Assembly: GCA_015499985.1 (NCBI GenBank)
Contig: JAAAUF010000034.1
Coordinates: 27,273-91,272 of the forward strand
Reading direction: 5' to 3'
From: Haplosporangium gracile
Taxonomy: Eukaryota > Mortierellomycota > Mortierellomycetes > Mortierellales > Mortierellaceae
DNA: 64,000 nucleotides
In this document: piece by piece, positions 18,821 to 28,682 of the stretch
Position numbering within the stretch: the stretch's first letter is position 1
How the letters are laid out: each line of letters opens with the position of its first letter
The notes under the pieces: model-generated
The model's input: the letters and a program-made list of their open reading frames with translations, nothing else
What the model was told of the DNA's origin: nothing
Database searches by the model: none
Position numbers and translations under genes: made by a program

Positions 18821-21471
18821 TCTTGAATTACCGTTTGTTGAATGTAATGTAAAAAGTGAATGTAAATGTGGAGAGAATTCAAAAACACCAAAAAGTAGGA
18901 AATAGGTTATATATGAGGATGTGGTGTGGAGAGTGGGGAGGATACGTATGCACCTGCCACGCGTGCGTCGTGTGATAAAATAAAAACGTGACCTAAATGG
19001 GTCATTGGTCGCACATGGTTGCTGATATCGTCACTATAAAACGTCTCATCAGTGACCGACGCGTTCGCATTGGACGCCGATCAAACAACAACATAATTCT
19101 CTCTTCGCGATTACGCGCAACAGACACACGTTTTTTATGCTCATTTGATTACAAAGACTTTAACTGTATCTCAAGGGCCAAGTTCAATTCCTCGGAAGGT
19201 TTTTATCTATCTTAATCTCTTTCTCTCTCTCGCTCTCTTCCTCCAAATCGTGCAAACTTGTGTCATGGCGTAAACCGACATGATATATAGGGGGAGCCAC
19301 ATTTGTTTTCCCGCCAAGTTTGTTTTTGCTCAGAGAGAAATAGTATCCGAAAAAGGTCATCATTCTCGGTAAATTTGCCTTTTGACTTTTGTTCCTTCCT
19401 CTTGCCACGTTTGCATTCGCACAGCGTAACTGTTTTCGCCGCGGAGCGTTAAGGCCTACTTCACCTCCACGACATAATTGAGAGGAGAGGCGTAAAGGAC
19501 AGGAGCAAAAAAAAAAAAACGAGCCCCAGTTTGGGGTCAAATCCCACACCGAGAGAAATATGAAAAGTGTCCTACTCCCAGGTACCGTTGATGTTGAGCG
19601 TCAAAAGGCGGGAATTTAGTTTTTTGACATGGCGCCCACCCTCATACAGTGCGCTTAATAAGAATACAACCAAGGCTGTCGATACGAGAGCAGTTGCAAC
19701 AAATTTACCATCGAACTTCCGTGGTACTAAACCAACCAAGTACCATGCGCACTTGGCGAGCAGGGAAAACTGCCGTTTTTTATTTTGAGTTGGGAATAAT
19801 GAATGGTATGGTTCGTCGTTCATTATTTCTCCTCAGCCGAGACTGACCATTGAGCAAGACTGTTGATTTTGCATGTATGATGGAAATATGGGAAAGACGC
19901 TGGAAACGAACGAGCGGACTACTAATGGACGAGGGGAGGGGATGAACACGTACTGCATTGAACCTTTACCTGTGTTTGCTTGTCAATATCAGTAAGAGAA
20001 ATTTCTATAAATTTTCGTTCTCAGTCGTTCTTAATCAACTGCCACTCAGTTTTGCTAAAAGCTGATCAAAAAGTTGGTCAATGCTAGCATCTTGAACAAG
20101 GGAAGACAATGTCATCGTCAACCCAGCGTCCAGGATCAATATCCTTCGAGAATGAAATCAAAAAAAAAAATTGAAGTATTGTACAGCACATCACTTTCTG
20201 TACTCTCAATACACTTCTAGCATGGACAGAAAGATGTAGGCGAGTAATACACAGTTCTCGCATTCCGTTGTCGTTACGTGCTTGTTGCCTGAGTGATAAG
20301 TAAGGGTCGAAAAAAAGAGGGAGGGGGCTGAGAGTGATCGACTCTGCGGCGTGGATTGAAAATCTTAAAATGGTGAGCGAAACAAATAATACAACGGCGC
20401 ACTCCTCTGCCAAAGGTCATCCATCCTATCAATGAGCAGACATTTCTTGAAAACAGCAGCATGGCATATCTTACGTCTTGGAAAAAATAATTGACTTTGT
20501 TTTCATGGTAAACAAGCGTGCCCCTTCCATGTGGAGCTGCTCAGAAACGTTGGATGAACGATGGTATGAATGAAGTGATCAAGAAAAAAGCAAAAGCGAG
20601 CCCCTATCGGAGAGGAAAATTCGTGACTCATTAGAATTCACTGCCACAAGTTTGGATCCAGACACCCAGATGTCGAGAAGGGAAAAGGAAGAAGGCGGCC
20701 AATGGTTTGCTGTAAACATGCGTTTGCACAGCGCTTTGAGGTATGGTAAGGAAATGAATGGCAACATAAGCATGCCCTCCGTTTGTTAAATGGCGAGAAA
20801 GTCCTTGCACAACGCACATGAATTACTGTCCAAAAAAAACAAACAGCAAACAAACAAACAAACAAACAAACAAACAAGGCACAGGGTGTAGTTTCCAAGG
20901 TAAAAATTGCTCTCAAAATCAACGTTGACTTGAACTGAACAGGGTTCTGATTGACGACGTTGATGTGCTGTCAAGTCCAGTCCAGGCCCAAAGAAAAGCA
21001 TATAGGAACCAATCCTCCGTGAAAGGTGATATGAACAAACAAGCAAGGGAGTGGGAAGGAGGGAAATGTCGCTACTTTTGCCTGTTCTGATTCCTTAAGC
21101 GTAACAAAGTAGAGGCGTCTTTGGTTTATTCTGATCGGCGGCACTCACATTTGTCCATGCTGCCCATAGAATAATTTGGCAGTGCAAACAGAGAACGGCA
21201 AAAAAGTTTCTTTTCCGTTTAGATTCCACCGCGGCGGCGGCGCCCGTTAGGCGAGCCCGTTTCACATCCGCAGGATCTGAATAAAAAGGCAAAACGACTG
21301 TTACTCCTGCAGGGACCAGGGATCATAAATACTCGGCCTCAATAACACGTCCATTTTGCTTCCCCTACCCTTCGCTTTACACATTTCGAGTCCCCCGTCT
21401 TTTTTCTTCATTACTCGTCTCGCCACACGTTACATTCTCCTTCGATTTCTATATTATATCTCATACCAAAC
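18821..21471. other. Intergenic, divergent flanks, no gene seen
   Basis: Lies between the deubiquitinase start and the plus-strand membrane-protein gene. It holds short A/T runs, a tetranucleotide microsatellite and a GC-rich patch near 21230-21250. All open frames are short and look random. Confidence 0.5.
20847..20877. repeat. (CAAA)n microsatellite
   Basis: About eight perfect CAAA units in intergenic DNA. Confidence 0.9.
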
Positions 21472-22371
21472 ATGGAGCCTCCATTACCACCGCCACCGCC
21501 TCCACCCACAAACATCTTTCCGACATGGAGCCTCATCACTTCTCCTGACTTTCCAGGCACAAAGTCATCTACATACATGACCACTTCGAGGGCTGTCCCA
21601 ACAACTACATCAGAGGTCGTTCTAACAACAACAGCGGCAGGAGTAGGTGGTGGAAAAGGCAATACCTCTGATTCGACCAAACCAACAACATTATCAACAT
21701 CCTCATCACCCGCCTATTCCACTCCTGATTCCTCACGGCCAACCTTTGACGGCCCTGATTCCTCAAGTAGTATTGTCAACAGTGGATCTATATCAACAAC
21801 AAGTGCATCAGGGAGCGAAGGAGGAGCAGCAGCAGGAGTAGGAGGAGCTGTGTCAGGAGGCGACATCACTCTCCGATCTAGTGTGCCCATCACCTATCGC
21901 AGCAACCCAGCAGGAATAAATCCCCCTGCCATCTCTGGATCTGTCATCTCCGGTCCCATGACGGGTGTCGCCTTCACTTTAGCCTTCCTCGGAGCTCTTC
22001 TCATTGGATTCATTGCCGGTTTCTTGATCACAAAGTATACTCGGCTGTGCGGTCGTACTAGAGCACACAAAGAACCAAAAGACGAGCTGACGGAACAGTT
22101 GCGACTTTTGACGGATACTCTTGGTCAACAAAACCAGCAGCTTGTACAGAGTCAACAATATCAGCGTTACCACCATGACCGGCCGCACTTGAATGGGGAG
22201 AAGCTGGCCCATGCCACTGCCAACCAGGCAGAATTCTTTCCCTTGTTCACGCGCAATCCCTCTGCTTCTTTCGCTGCCTTGGGTGGTCATGCAGGAGAAA
22301 GAGGAGGAAGAGATGCTGTTGATTGGTTATATCCACACTCAGTTTCGGACCACGGCCAGTACCAGGACTAG
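21472..22371 (+). CDS. Ser/Thr-rich single-pass membrane protein, ends at an in-frame TAG
   Basis: Frame of 299 residues from ATG 21472 to TAG 22369-22371. The N-terminus has a proline run (PLPPPPPPP) and no clear signal peptide. Residues 20-160 are Ser/Thr/Gly-rich, as in heavily O-glycosylated cell-surface stalks. A transmembrane helix lies at about 164-188 (TGVAFTLAFLGALLIGF) and is followed by a basic stop-transfer KYTRLCGRTR. The cytosolic part has a Gln-rich helix and ends YPHSVSDHGQYQD. The same frame continues after the TAG for 102 codons with a tail shared with the protein at 26532, so the stop is likely recent or is read through. General layout resembles fungal wall-stress sensors and mucin-like surface proteins, but function is unknown. 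Confidence 0.7.
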   Translation: MEPPLPPPPPPPTNIFPTWSLITSPDFPGTKSSTYMTTSRAVPTTTSEVVLTTTAAGVGGGKGNTSDSTKPTTLSTSSSPAYSTPDSSRPTFDGPDSSSSIVNSGSISTTSASGSEGGAAAGVGGAVSGGDITLRSSVPITYRSNPAGINPPAISGSVISGPMTGVAFTLAFLGALLIGFIAGFLITKYTRLCGRTRAHKEPKDELTEQLRLLTDTLGQQNQQLVQSQQYQRYHHDRPHLNGEKLAHATANQAEFFPLFTRNPSASFAALGGHAGERGGRDAVDWLYPHSVSDHGQYQD

Positions 22372-22680
22372 GACTCTGTTAGATCGCCTTTCATTCCTGA
22401 ATCATCCCTGGTCTCAGCACGACCTGCATCATCAACGACAACAGCAACACTAAGCTCGCACATCCCTCCAGCCACCCATTTGCCACCGACTGTGCTCCCG
22501 CCAGATGTCGAGATCGATGGTCCCAAGGGTGAATGGCCAACCAAGAACGGGTCACCGAAAGCCACTGTCTCGGATCTGAATGAGTTTGAGAGGAGGCGAC
22601 CCCAGATCCAAGAGGAAGGTCTAGGAGGAGACAGTCTGTTTGATGTTGAGCGCCCAAGTCATAAGCCTCAAGCCGACTAA
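22372..22680 (+). other. In-frame continuation past the TAG, conserved cytosolic tail
   Basis: 102 sense codons and a TAA (22678-22680), in the same frame as the gene ending at 22371. It begins DSVRSPFIPESS and ends with the tail motif SDLNEFERRRPQ...DSLFDV (motif start 22570). The protein at 26532-28415 has a closely similar tail (SDLNTFERRAPQ...DSLFNV). Conservation of frame and tail across the stop shows this segment was, or is, translated with the upstream part. Possible readings are a nonsense mutation, programmed readthrough, or a cryptic intron. I found only weak donors for an intron of suitable length: a 54-bp one from a GTTGAT donor, and 132-135-bp ones from GTCATG or GTGGTC. Confidence 0.7.
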
Positions 22681-25600
22681 TAGATGGCTTGATTCCTGTT
22701 TGTTTACTCCGAGTCTAATAAAAAGAACTTAAAAAAGACACCCTCATGGCAAAGTCGTGTGCGTATAGCAGCAGAATGTTAAATTTCATCCCGCACTGCT
22801 GTGTGTATCATGTGTGGATTTGCGTAAAACGATAAAAGAACAGCACCCGTCTCTTTTTTTTTCTTTATGTTCTGAATCATTTCTCACTCCCATTCTTTCA
22901 CTTCCATTTCATTGCACCTTTTGCCTTTTCTCACGTCTCCTTTCTTCTCCAACTTTCTGTTCTGCAACCCGCCCATATCCAGAGCAATTGAAGCCATGCT
23001 GTGCGCTGGAAGAAAACGAAGGAACGCCTCCAAGCAATACGCCCCCTATCTACTACAAATACGGCCATGGCGAACTTGAACGAGTTTGAAAGGAGACGGC
23101 CTCAGATCTAGGAGGAGGGGAGGGTGAGTATAGTCTGTCCAATATTGAGCATCAGAGTCATAATCCCCATGTCACCGCTATCATGGAGTAGTGCAGCATG
23201 GAGCAGTGCAGCATTGCTCGTTTTTTGCGTACCAAATGAATACAACTTCATCGTTCACCATTTACTGGCAGTTCATATTAACCATTCGTGTACAATGAGG
23301 TCCATTTTCTCGGTATTTGTTCATCAGTTCAAAAAATGTAAAAAGATGTCCAAACGTCAGTTTTGACGTTGCTTGTCTAGAAAAGTAAGCTCGGCGCCTG
23401 CTACGCATATCGCAAAATGGCCACTTCGATACATCGTGTGGGGTCGAAGATTATTGCGTCATCGTCGCGAACTAAGACCTGCTTTGATCAATGCTTCGCC
23501 CTCTCGTTTCTGCTCACTAATCTGGCTAGTGTGAAAACTAGGAACGCTGATGGACTTTAAGTGGTTCATCACGTCCTCTACATGCTTTAGTTCCTTAAAT
23601 CAACAAGGTTGGTGGCGTAGAAGTATGGTTACTTGAGATCCTACTTTCTTCGACCGCACGTTCAGCTACAAGAAAAAGTCGAAATGTGAACTGATGGCCA
23701 GTGCCAGATTCATAAACGCACACTTTTTTCTTCTACTGTAGAAAGCCCAACCTACTCCACCACTCTTGGAAGGAAGGGAGGGAAAAAAAGCATACAACAT
23801 TGTTCTTTAATTGTTTTCACAAGAACAGATACCGAAATAACAAGCCGAACAATCCAACTTATTTCTCGCAAGAGTTGACCTGTTTTCAACTTTTTTGTTT
23901 AGCACTCTTTTTTATTTTTTTTTACTTTCTAACATCGTCTTGATAGTGAACGGCTGAAGAAGGGGAATATCAACATACCACGTCTATTCTTAGTCGTGGT
24001 TCCGCCATTTGCATATACCTGTAGAGATAGCAAGATGTCTCAGGGAGTAAGAGGGACATGAAGTAATTGTCCTTTGAGCTCACTGTCAACTGACTAAAGA
24101 CGCCGCTGTTCCACGACCCATCAAAGGTGCATCCCCCCCTCCCTTTTTTTTTTGCGCCAGTACAAGGATCACACATGGCGTGAGTGACTCATGAAGACAT
24201 AAACCACGATGCTCATATTTTCTGTATGCTTTCGCTGTGCATAAAATGGGACTAACGCTCAAAATGGCGCCCTCCTGTCGCTACCGCAGCTTCCAAGCAC
24301 CTACACCAACCTATTTTGGATTAGCTGAGGAAAATATAACGTGAAGCATGGATGGTGAAGTTTGAAAGAAAAAGTGATCGGTGGAACAAAAGGATGGTGG
24401 CAAAAATAAAGAGAACAAACTAACGAAGTATGGACAGATGAAGAGAGGGAAGAGGAGCCAGGCGAGACTAAATCGCAAGTCGTCCGACTGGAAATGGTGC
24501 GTTTTGTGTTTTTTCTGCGCTTTTGCAGCGGCTCGCTCCTTCACCCGCTCGTTTTCAATCAAAGACGGTAGATGTGGGATGGAAAACGGGTAAAACCAAG
24601 GAAGAGTCAGGGGCGGAGGAGGAATGGAACAAAGAAAGGATCAATTCAATAATTAACGATCGAGGAGACACAAGAGAACACAAAATACAAAATCGATTGT
24701 ATATTAGAGATGAGTCTTGTTGGGGGAGAGGATAGGGGAGGGAGAGTGGAGAAGGGGAAAGTGGATGTGGAATCTGTTTTTATGATCGGACCGCAACCAG
24801 TCGCATTTTTTTTCTTCATGCCATTTTTCGTTTTGTGTCGCTTTTTATCGACTTGCTCCTCCATCGCCCACTTTTTTTCATCATCAATAATAAAGGAAAC
24901 ATGACTTGAATCGACCAAAGACCCACTTTGTGCGTCATTACGTTCTCCTTAAAAACATGCATGTCCAAATAGTACGAAAAGAATAATACTGAGCAGAACG
25001 AATGAGCTTTGTCTGCACAGCCTGGTTGCTGTGGCGGTGAGGGTGATGGCAAGGGTTCTTCTCGTCGATTGCGAGATGGAGGAAAGAGGGGTGAGAGTAA
25101 AAGCAACAAAGCCAACTGAGAACAGTGTCAAGGTGATCAATAATAGGAGGCGTAGCTTGCTCCAAACAAGTTCAAAGCCATGTTTCCTTTTGTTTTATGT
25201 TGGGAGAAGGAAAAATGGATGACAAAATACGAGGGCGGATGGGGAGATTTTATTTTCTTTTGGAGCTTGCGCAAGAGTCGATTTGGAGCAGGCAGTATTC
25301 AAAAATTGCCGTTTAGTGGTTCGTAAGGTTGAGAGCACTGCCACTGTGTGACAATACTTGGGACAATTGAGGGGTCTGAGAGAAGGAAAAAAAAAGAGCA
25401 AGAGGGAGGAGAGGTGCAGGGGGGCTGGGCCACTGATGACAAGAAGCAGATGTGCGTTGCGCGAGATGCTTATTTTGAGTTTGAAAAAATAAAACCGAAC
25501 CGAACACGGTCCAGATGGACAACCTGGATTGCGGTCTAGATCGCTATTTACATACCATTTTGCACCCAAGAAAAAGTGAAAAATTGCCCCTGTGCAACCC

Positions 25601-26531
25601 GCCCAAAATACCATACTCATCAGGATAAAAGGAAAGGAACAAAGGTCCTAAGGGTCGACAATCAAAAAAGAAGAAGGGATGAATGAACACGGTGATTTCA
25701 GCGTCCGCGGGAGGGAAAGGAGAATGAGGGGTCGAAGGAAAAAAAAGTGGCAGGATTGAGCCCAGTTGATGAAGGACGAGTGAGTGAGGATGTCAACAGA
25801 GAGGCAGGCTGAACAGGGCAGGGCATGACGAACTGGTTGTGTTGCCACCTCACTTATGGTTTTACTTTACACTTGTATATCTTCCTCGGGGATTATAGGA
25901 AAAGAAAAACAATCAACGAGTGCTGGGTGTATAAGGATATACATATGTCTGGAGAATAACCAAATGACAGAGGTTGCAGTAATGATGCAAAACAAAAAAG
26001 GCGGAGGAGGAGGAGGAGGAGGAAGAAGGAGGAGGAGTTCACCTTACCTTGTAAGCCAAACTTCACGACCCAACCCCTATGCTTGCAAGCACGGTGAGTA
26101 AATAAAAAGGCCTGTTCGTTTGCTCTTTGATGTTTCTTGTTTTTTCCTTTTTTCTCTCCTTCTGACCCATTTTTCCTTCTCTTTTGAGAGGGTTTTTTTG
26201 TTAGTACTCGTTGTTTGTTTGTTTATCTTTTTCCTTTCCTTGTACCTCTTCAAACTTCACAACACACTTTCCCTTCCCTTCACTTTCACACTCATTTTCA
26301 ATCGGCTTTCCTCGACTCCAAGCTAAGCTCACCTTTTTGTTTACAACACACATACACTCCGAACGTCCATCAACAAAAGCGACCCTGTCCCTCTCAACAC
26401 ACAATCGGCCGCAGCTTTATTGTCCGCAAACAGCAAAAAAAGGTCTAGAAGTTTAAGCAACAACTTAAAAAACATCACTACCGCCACTTTTTTTCTCTCA
26501 TTTTTCATTTCTCTTCTTTATTTTTTCTGCA
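22681..26531. other. Long gene-poor interval with one decayed gene piece
   Basis: Apart from the tail relic at 23067-23193 no coding sequence is supported. There is a GGA/GAA-rich stretch at 25998-26040 and pyrimidine-rich DNA at 26120-26330 that probably belongs to the leader of the gene at 26532. Confidence 0.5.
23067..23193 (+). pseudogene. Decayed third copy of the FERR-tail of the membrane-protein family
   Basis: Reads LNEFERRRPQI and then a TAG at 23108-23110. The following bases (GAGGAGGGGAG... to CATCAGAGTCATAATCCC) align with the tail region at 22575-22670 of the intact relative but need frame changes. Length and order of the matched blocks agree over about 110 bp. No transmembrane part or stalk precedes it, so only the 3' end of a duplicated gene remains. 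Confidence 0.65.
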
Positions 26532-28415
26532 ATGATTTTCATTCCTCCACCGTCTTCCACAACCACAACAACAACAATGTCAACCTATTCAACGACCTGG
26601 TCTCCCACAACCACAACTTGGATCTCCCCAACCACAACTTGGATCTCCCCAACCACCACCTGGACAACCCCCGCAACCACAACTACATGGCCGACAACTA
26701 TTGCTACAACAACAACCACCCGCCCATCCACCACACCACCTCCTCGTACATCCACCGCCCAAAGCCCTATAACCTCATCACCACCTATCAGAACCTCAAA
26801 TTCTGCCATTTACACCATCCCTTTCACATCCCTTATCGGCTCCCCATCCACATCTGCCATCCCCACTCCCACAGACCTAAGCGTCGTCCCTGCGGGCGCC
26901 AAGGGCTCCGGTGACGGATCGGGTGGAGGGATCCCCAAAGTCGCGGTGATTGGTATTGTGGTCGCGGGAGTCGTCATCATCGGTTTCGTATCAATTGTGC
27001 TTGTGATGAAGAATCAACGACATAAGCGACGGCAGAGGGAGTTGGATCCCAGCGAGTTGTTTGGGCATTTCCATAACCCGCCTCCGCCCTCGCCCTTGAC
27101 GCATAGCACTTCGGGGCATCATCATAATAAGCACGATCAGTACCCGGAGGATAATCAGTATGATCATGGAGGGACGCATCAGCATGAGATGGAGCAGTTG
27201 TATCATAATTCCGACTATCACCATCAGAACCATCATGGTGTCCATGATGGAGGACATCACGGTCACCACGGCCATCACGGCGGCGATCATAACGGCTATG
27301 ATCATGGCGGCGGCCACGATTCAGGTGGAACGAGCCAGGCGCAGAGCCATTACGACCCTAGCAGCGGACAAGGCCAGGCTCAGAGCAACACGTACAACAA
27401 TCCCAGCAGCGGTGGTCATCAAGCCATCGGAAACGACGGCGCCACCGGAAACCAATATGCACCCAACGGCGGTAACGGCAGCGGCGGCGGCGATTTCCAG
27501 GGTGTCGGTCAGGGCATGAGCGACACCGGCACCGGGTATGGCCATAGCGGAAACGACTTTGGAGGATGCGGTCAAGGACAGGTCGACCCTTCATCTGGAT
27601 ACGGCGGTAACGGTGTGAGTGGCGGCAGTAGCAATATTGGCACACCAAGTACAGGAACCGGTGGCGTTGGCGGAATGGGCTCCCCACCGACCACATCCAT
27701 CCCCTCAGGCTTCCAAGGCGGATACGCCCCCTACGCAATCGGCGCGATCCCCCCACCAGTCCCCTTCATCCCCAACCGCAACTCTTCAAACCGAAACCGC
27801 ATCTCTGTCAACCCAGTCAACACCACCGCACAACAGGAATCTTACCTCCTCGATATGACTTCCATCCCTGCACCTCAGGGCACCTCCTCGACCAGTTACA
27901 GACCCCTTGACCGGTTCTCGTCCAACACCTCCAGGAGCACATATAATTCAGGCAACGGCGGAAACAGTCCGGTCCCACCACCGATCCCGCCACATCCCAG
28001 CTCATCGACCATCACTCACTCGACCTGGGACGATTCCACACAAGAGTTTAGACCCGAACGTCCCCTGAGCCAAACCAGTATGGCCAGCAGCACCACCACC
28101 GGCCCTTACCATCAATCTATCGGTTCCCCCGTCATGTATCAGGACTTTATCCCCTCACCTCACACCAAGTCCCCCTCCCCCATGATCGCCTCTGTACTCC
28201 CCTTAACAACGTCTTCCACGGCAGGCACCCGACGCTCAGTGGGTGCACCCCAGGACCGTGGCCCCGATTTGGCGGCAGCTTCTGGAGGACAGGCTTCAGA
28301 CTTGAACACCTTTGAGCGGAGAGCCCCGCAGACGCAACAGGAGAATGTCCAGAACCCGGATAGTCTGTTTAACGTCATCGCCTCTACCCTGCGCCGACCC
28401 CAAGGCGGTGCTTAA
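26532..28415 (+). CDS. Thr/Pro-rich single-pass membrane protein with histidine-glycine-rich cytosolic domain
   Basis: Single-exon gene of 627 residues. Residues 8-115 are a Thr/Ser/Pro-rich stalk with a short tandem unit (TTTWISP). A transmembrane helix lies at about 137-159 (VAVIGIVVAGVVIIGFVSIV) and is followed by KNQRHKRRQRE. Residues about 195-270 are remarkably rich in His, Gly and Asp (HHGHHGHHGGDHNGYDHGGG), which could bind metal ions. A long Gly/Ser/Pro-rich region follows. The last 39 residues carry SDLNTFERRAPQ...DSLFNV (589-615), shared with the gene at 21472 and the relic at 23067. No signal peptide is evident, so orientation (stalk outside) is inferred from the positive-inside rule. 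It may be a surface sensor or adhesin-like protein; its role is unknown. Confidence 0.78.
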   Translation: MIFIPPPSSTTTTTTMSTYSTTWSPTTTTWISPTTTWISPTTTWTTPATTTTWPTTIATTTTTRPSTTPPPRTSTAQSPITSSPPIRTSNSAIYTIPFTSLIGSPSTSAIPTPTDLSVVPAGAKGSGDGSGGGIPKVAVIGIVVAGVVIIGFVSIVLVMKNQRHKRRQRELDPSELFGHFHNPPPPSPLTHSTSGHHHNKHDQYPEDNQYDHGGTHQHEMEQLYHNSDYHHQNHHGVHDGGHHGHHGHHGGDHNGYDHGGGHDSGGTSQAQSHYDPSSGQGQAQSNTYNNPSSGGHQAIGNDGATGNQYAPNGGNGSGGGDFQGVGQGMSDTGTGYGHSGNDFGGCGQGQVDPSSGYGGNGVSGGSSNIGTPSTGTGGVGGMGSPPTTSIPSGFQGGYAPYAIGAIPPPVPFIPNRNSSNRNRISVNPVNTTAQQESYLLDMTSIPAPQGTSSTSYRPLDRFSSNTSRSTYNSGNGGNSPVPPPIPPHPSSSTITHSTWDDSTQEFRPERPLSQTSMASSTTTGPYHQSIGSPVMYQDFIPSPHTKSPSPMIASVLPLTTSSTAGTRRSVGAPQDRGPDLAAASGGQASDLNTFERRAPQTQQENVQNPDSLFNVIASTLRRPQGGA

Positions 28416-28682
28416 AAAGTGTGCCGCTTTTTCTTTGTTCATGCCTCTTATCATTCATTCATCTACCCTCCCATGTCATATTAAATATACATAATAAAAA
28501 ACATATCATCCCCCTCCTCATTAATTGTTCAGATACTTTCATGTCCACAAAAACCGCAAAACTTTTTGTTTTTTTTTTAGCTATGGTTTTTTATTACGAA
28601 AACAAAAAGGTATTATTATAAACAGGATGAAACAAAAAGAACAACAGAGCAACAAACAAGAAAGAAAAAAAAAGCCCATCTT

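Noticed and set aside
21095..21292. Minus-strand frame with an NLS-like stretch (VESKRKR)
   Set aside because: Only about 25 plausible residues, no partner exon or start; likely chance.
26585..26809. Val/Gly-rich minus-strand frame
   Set aside because: Antisense of the Thr/Pro-rich stalk of the membrane protein.
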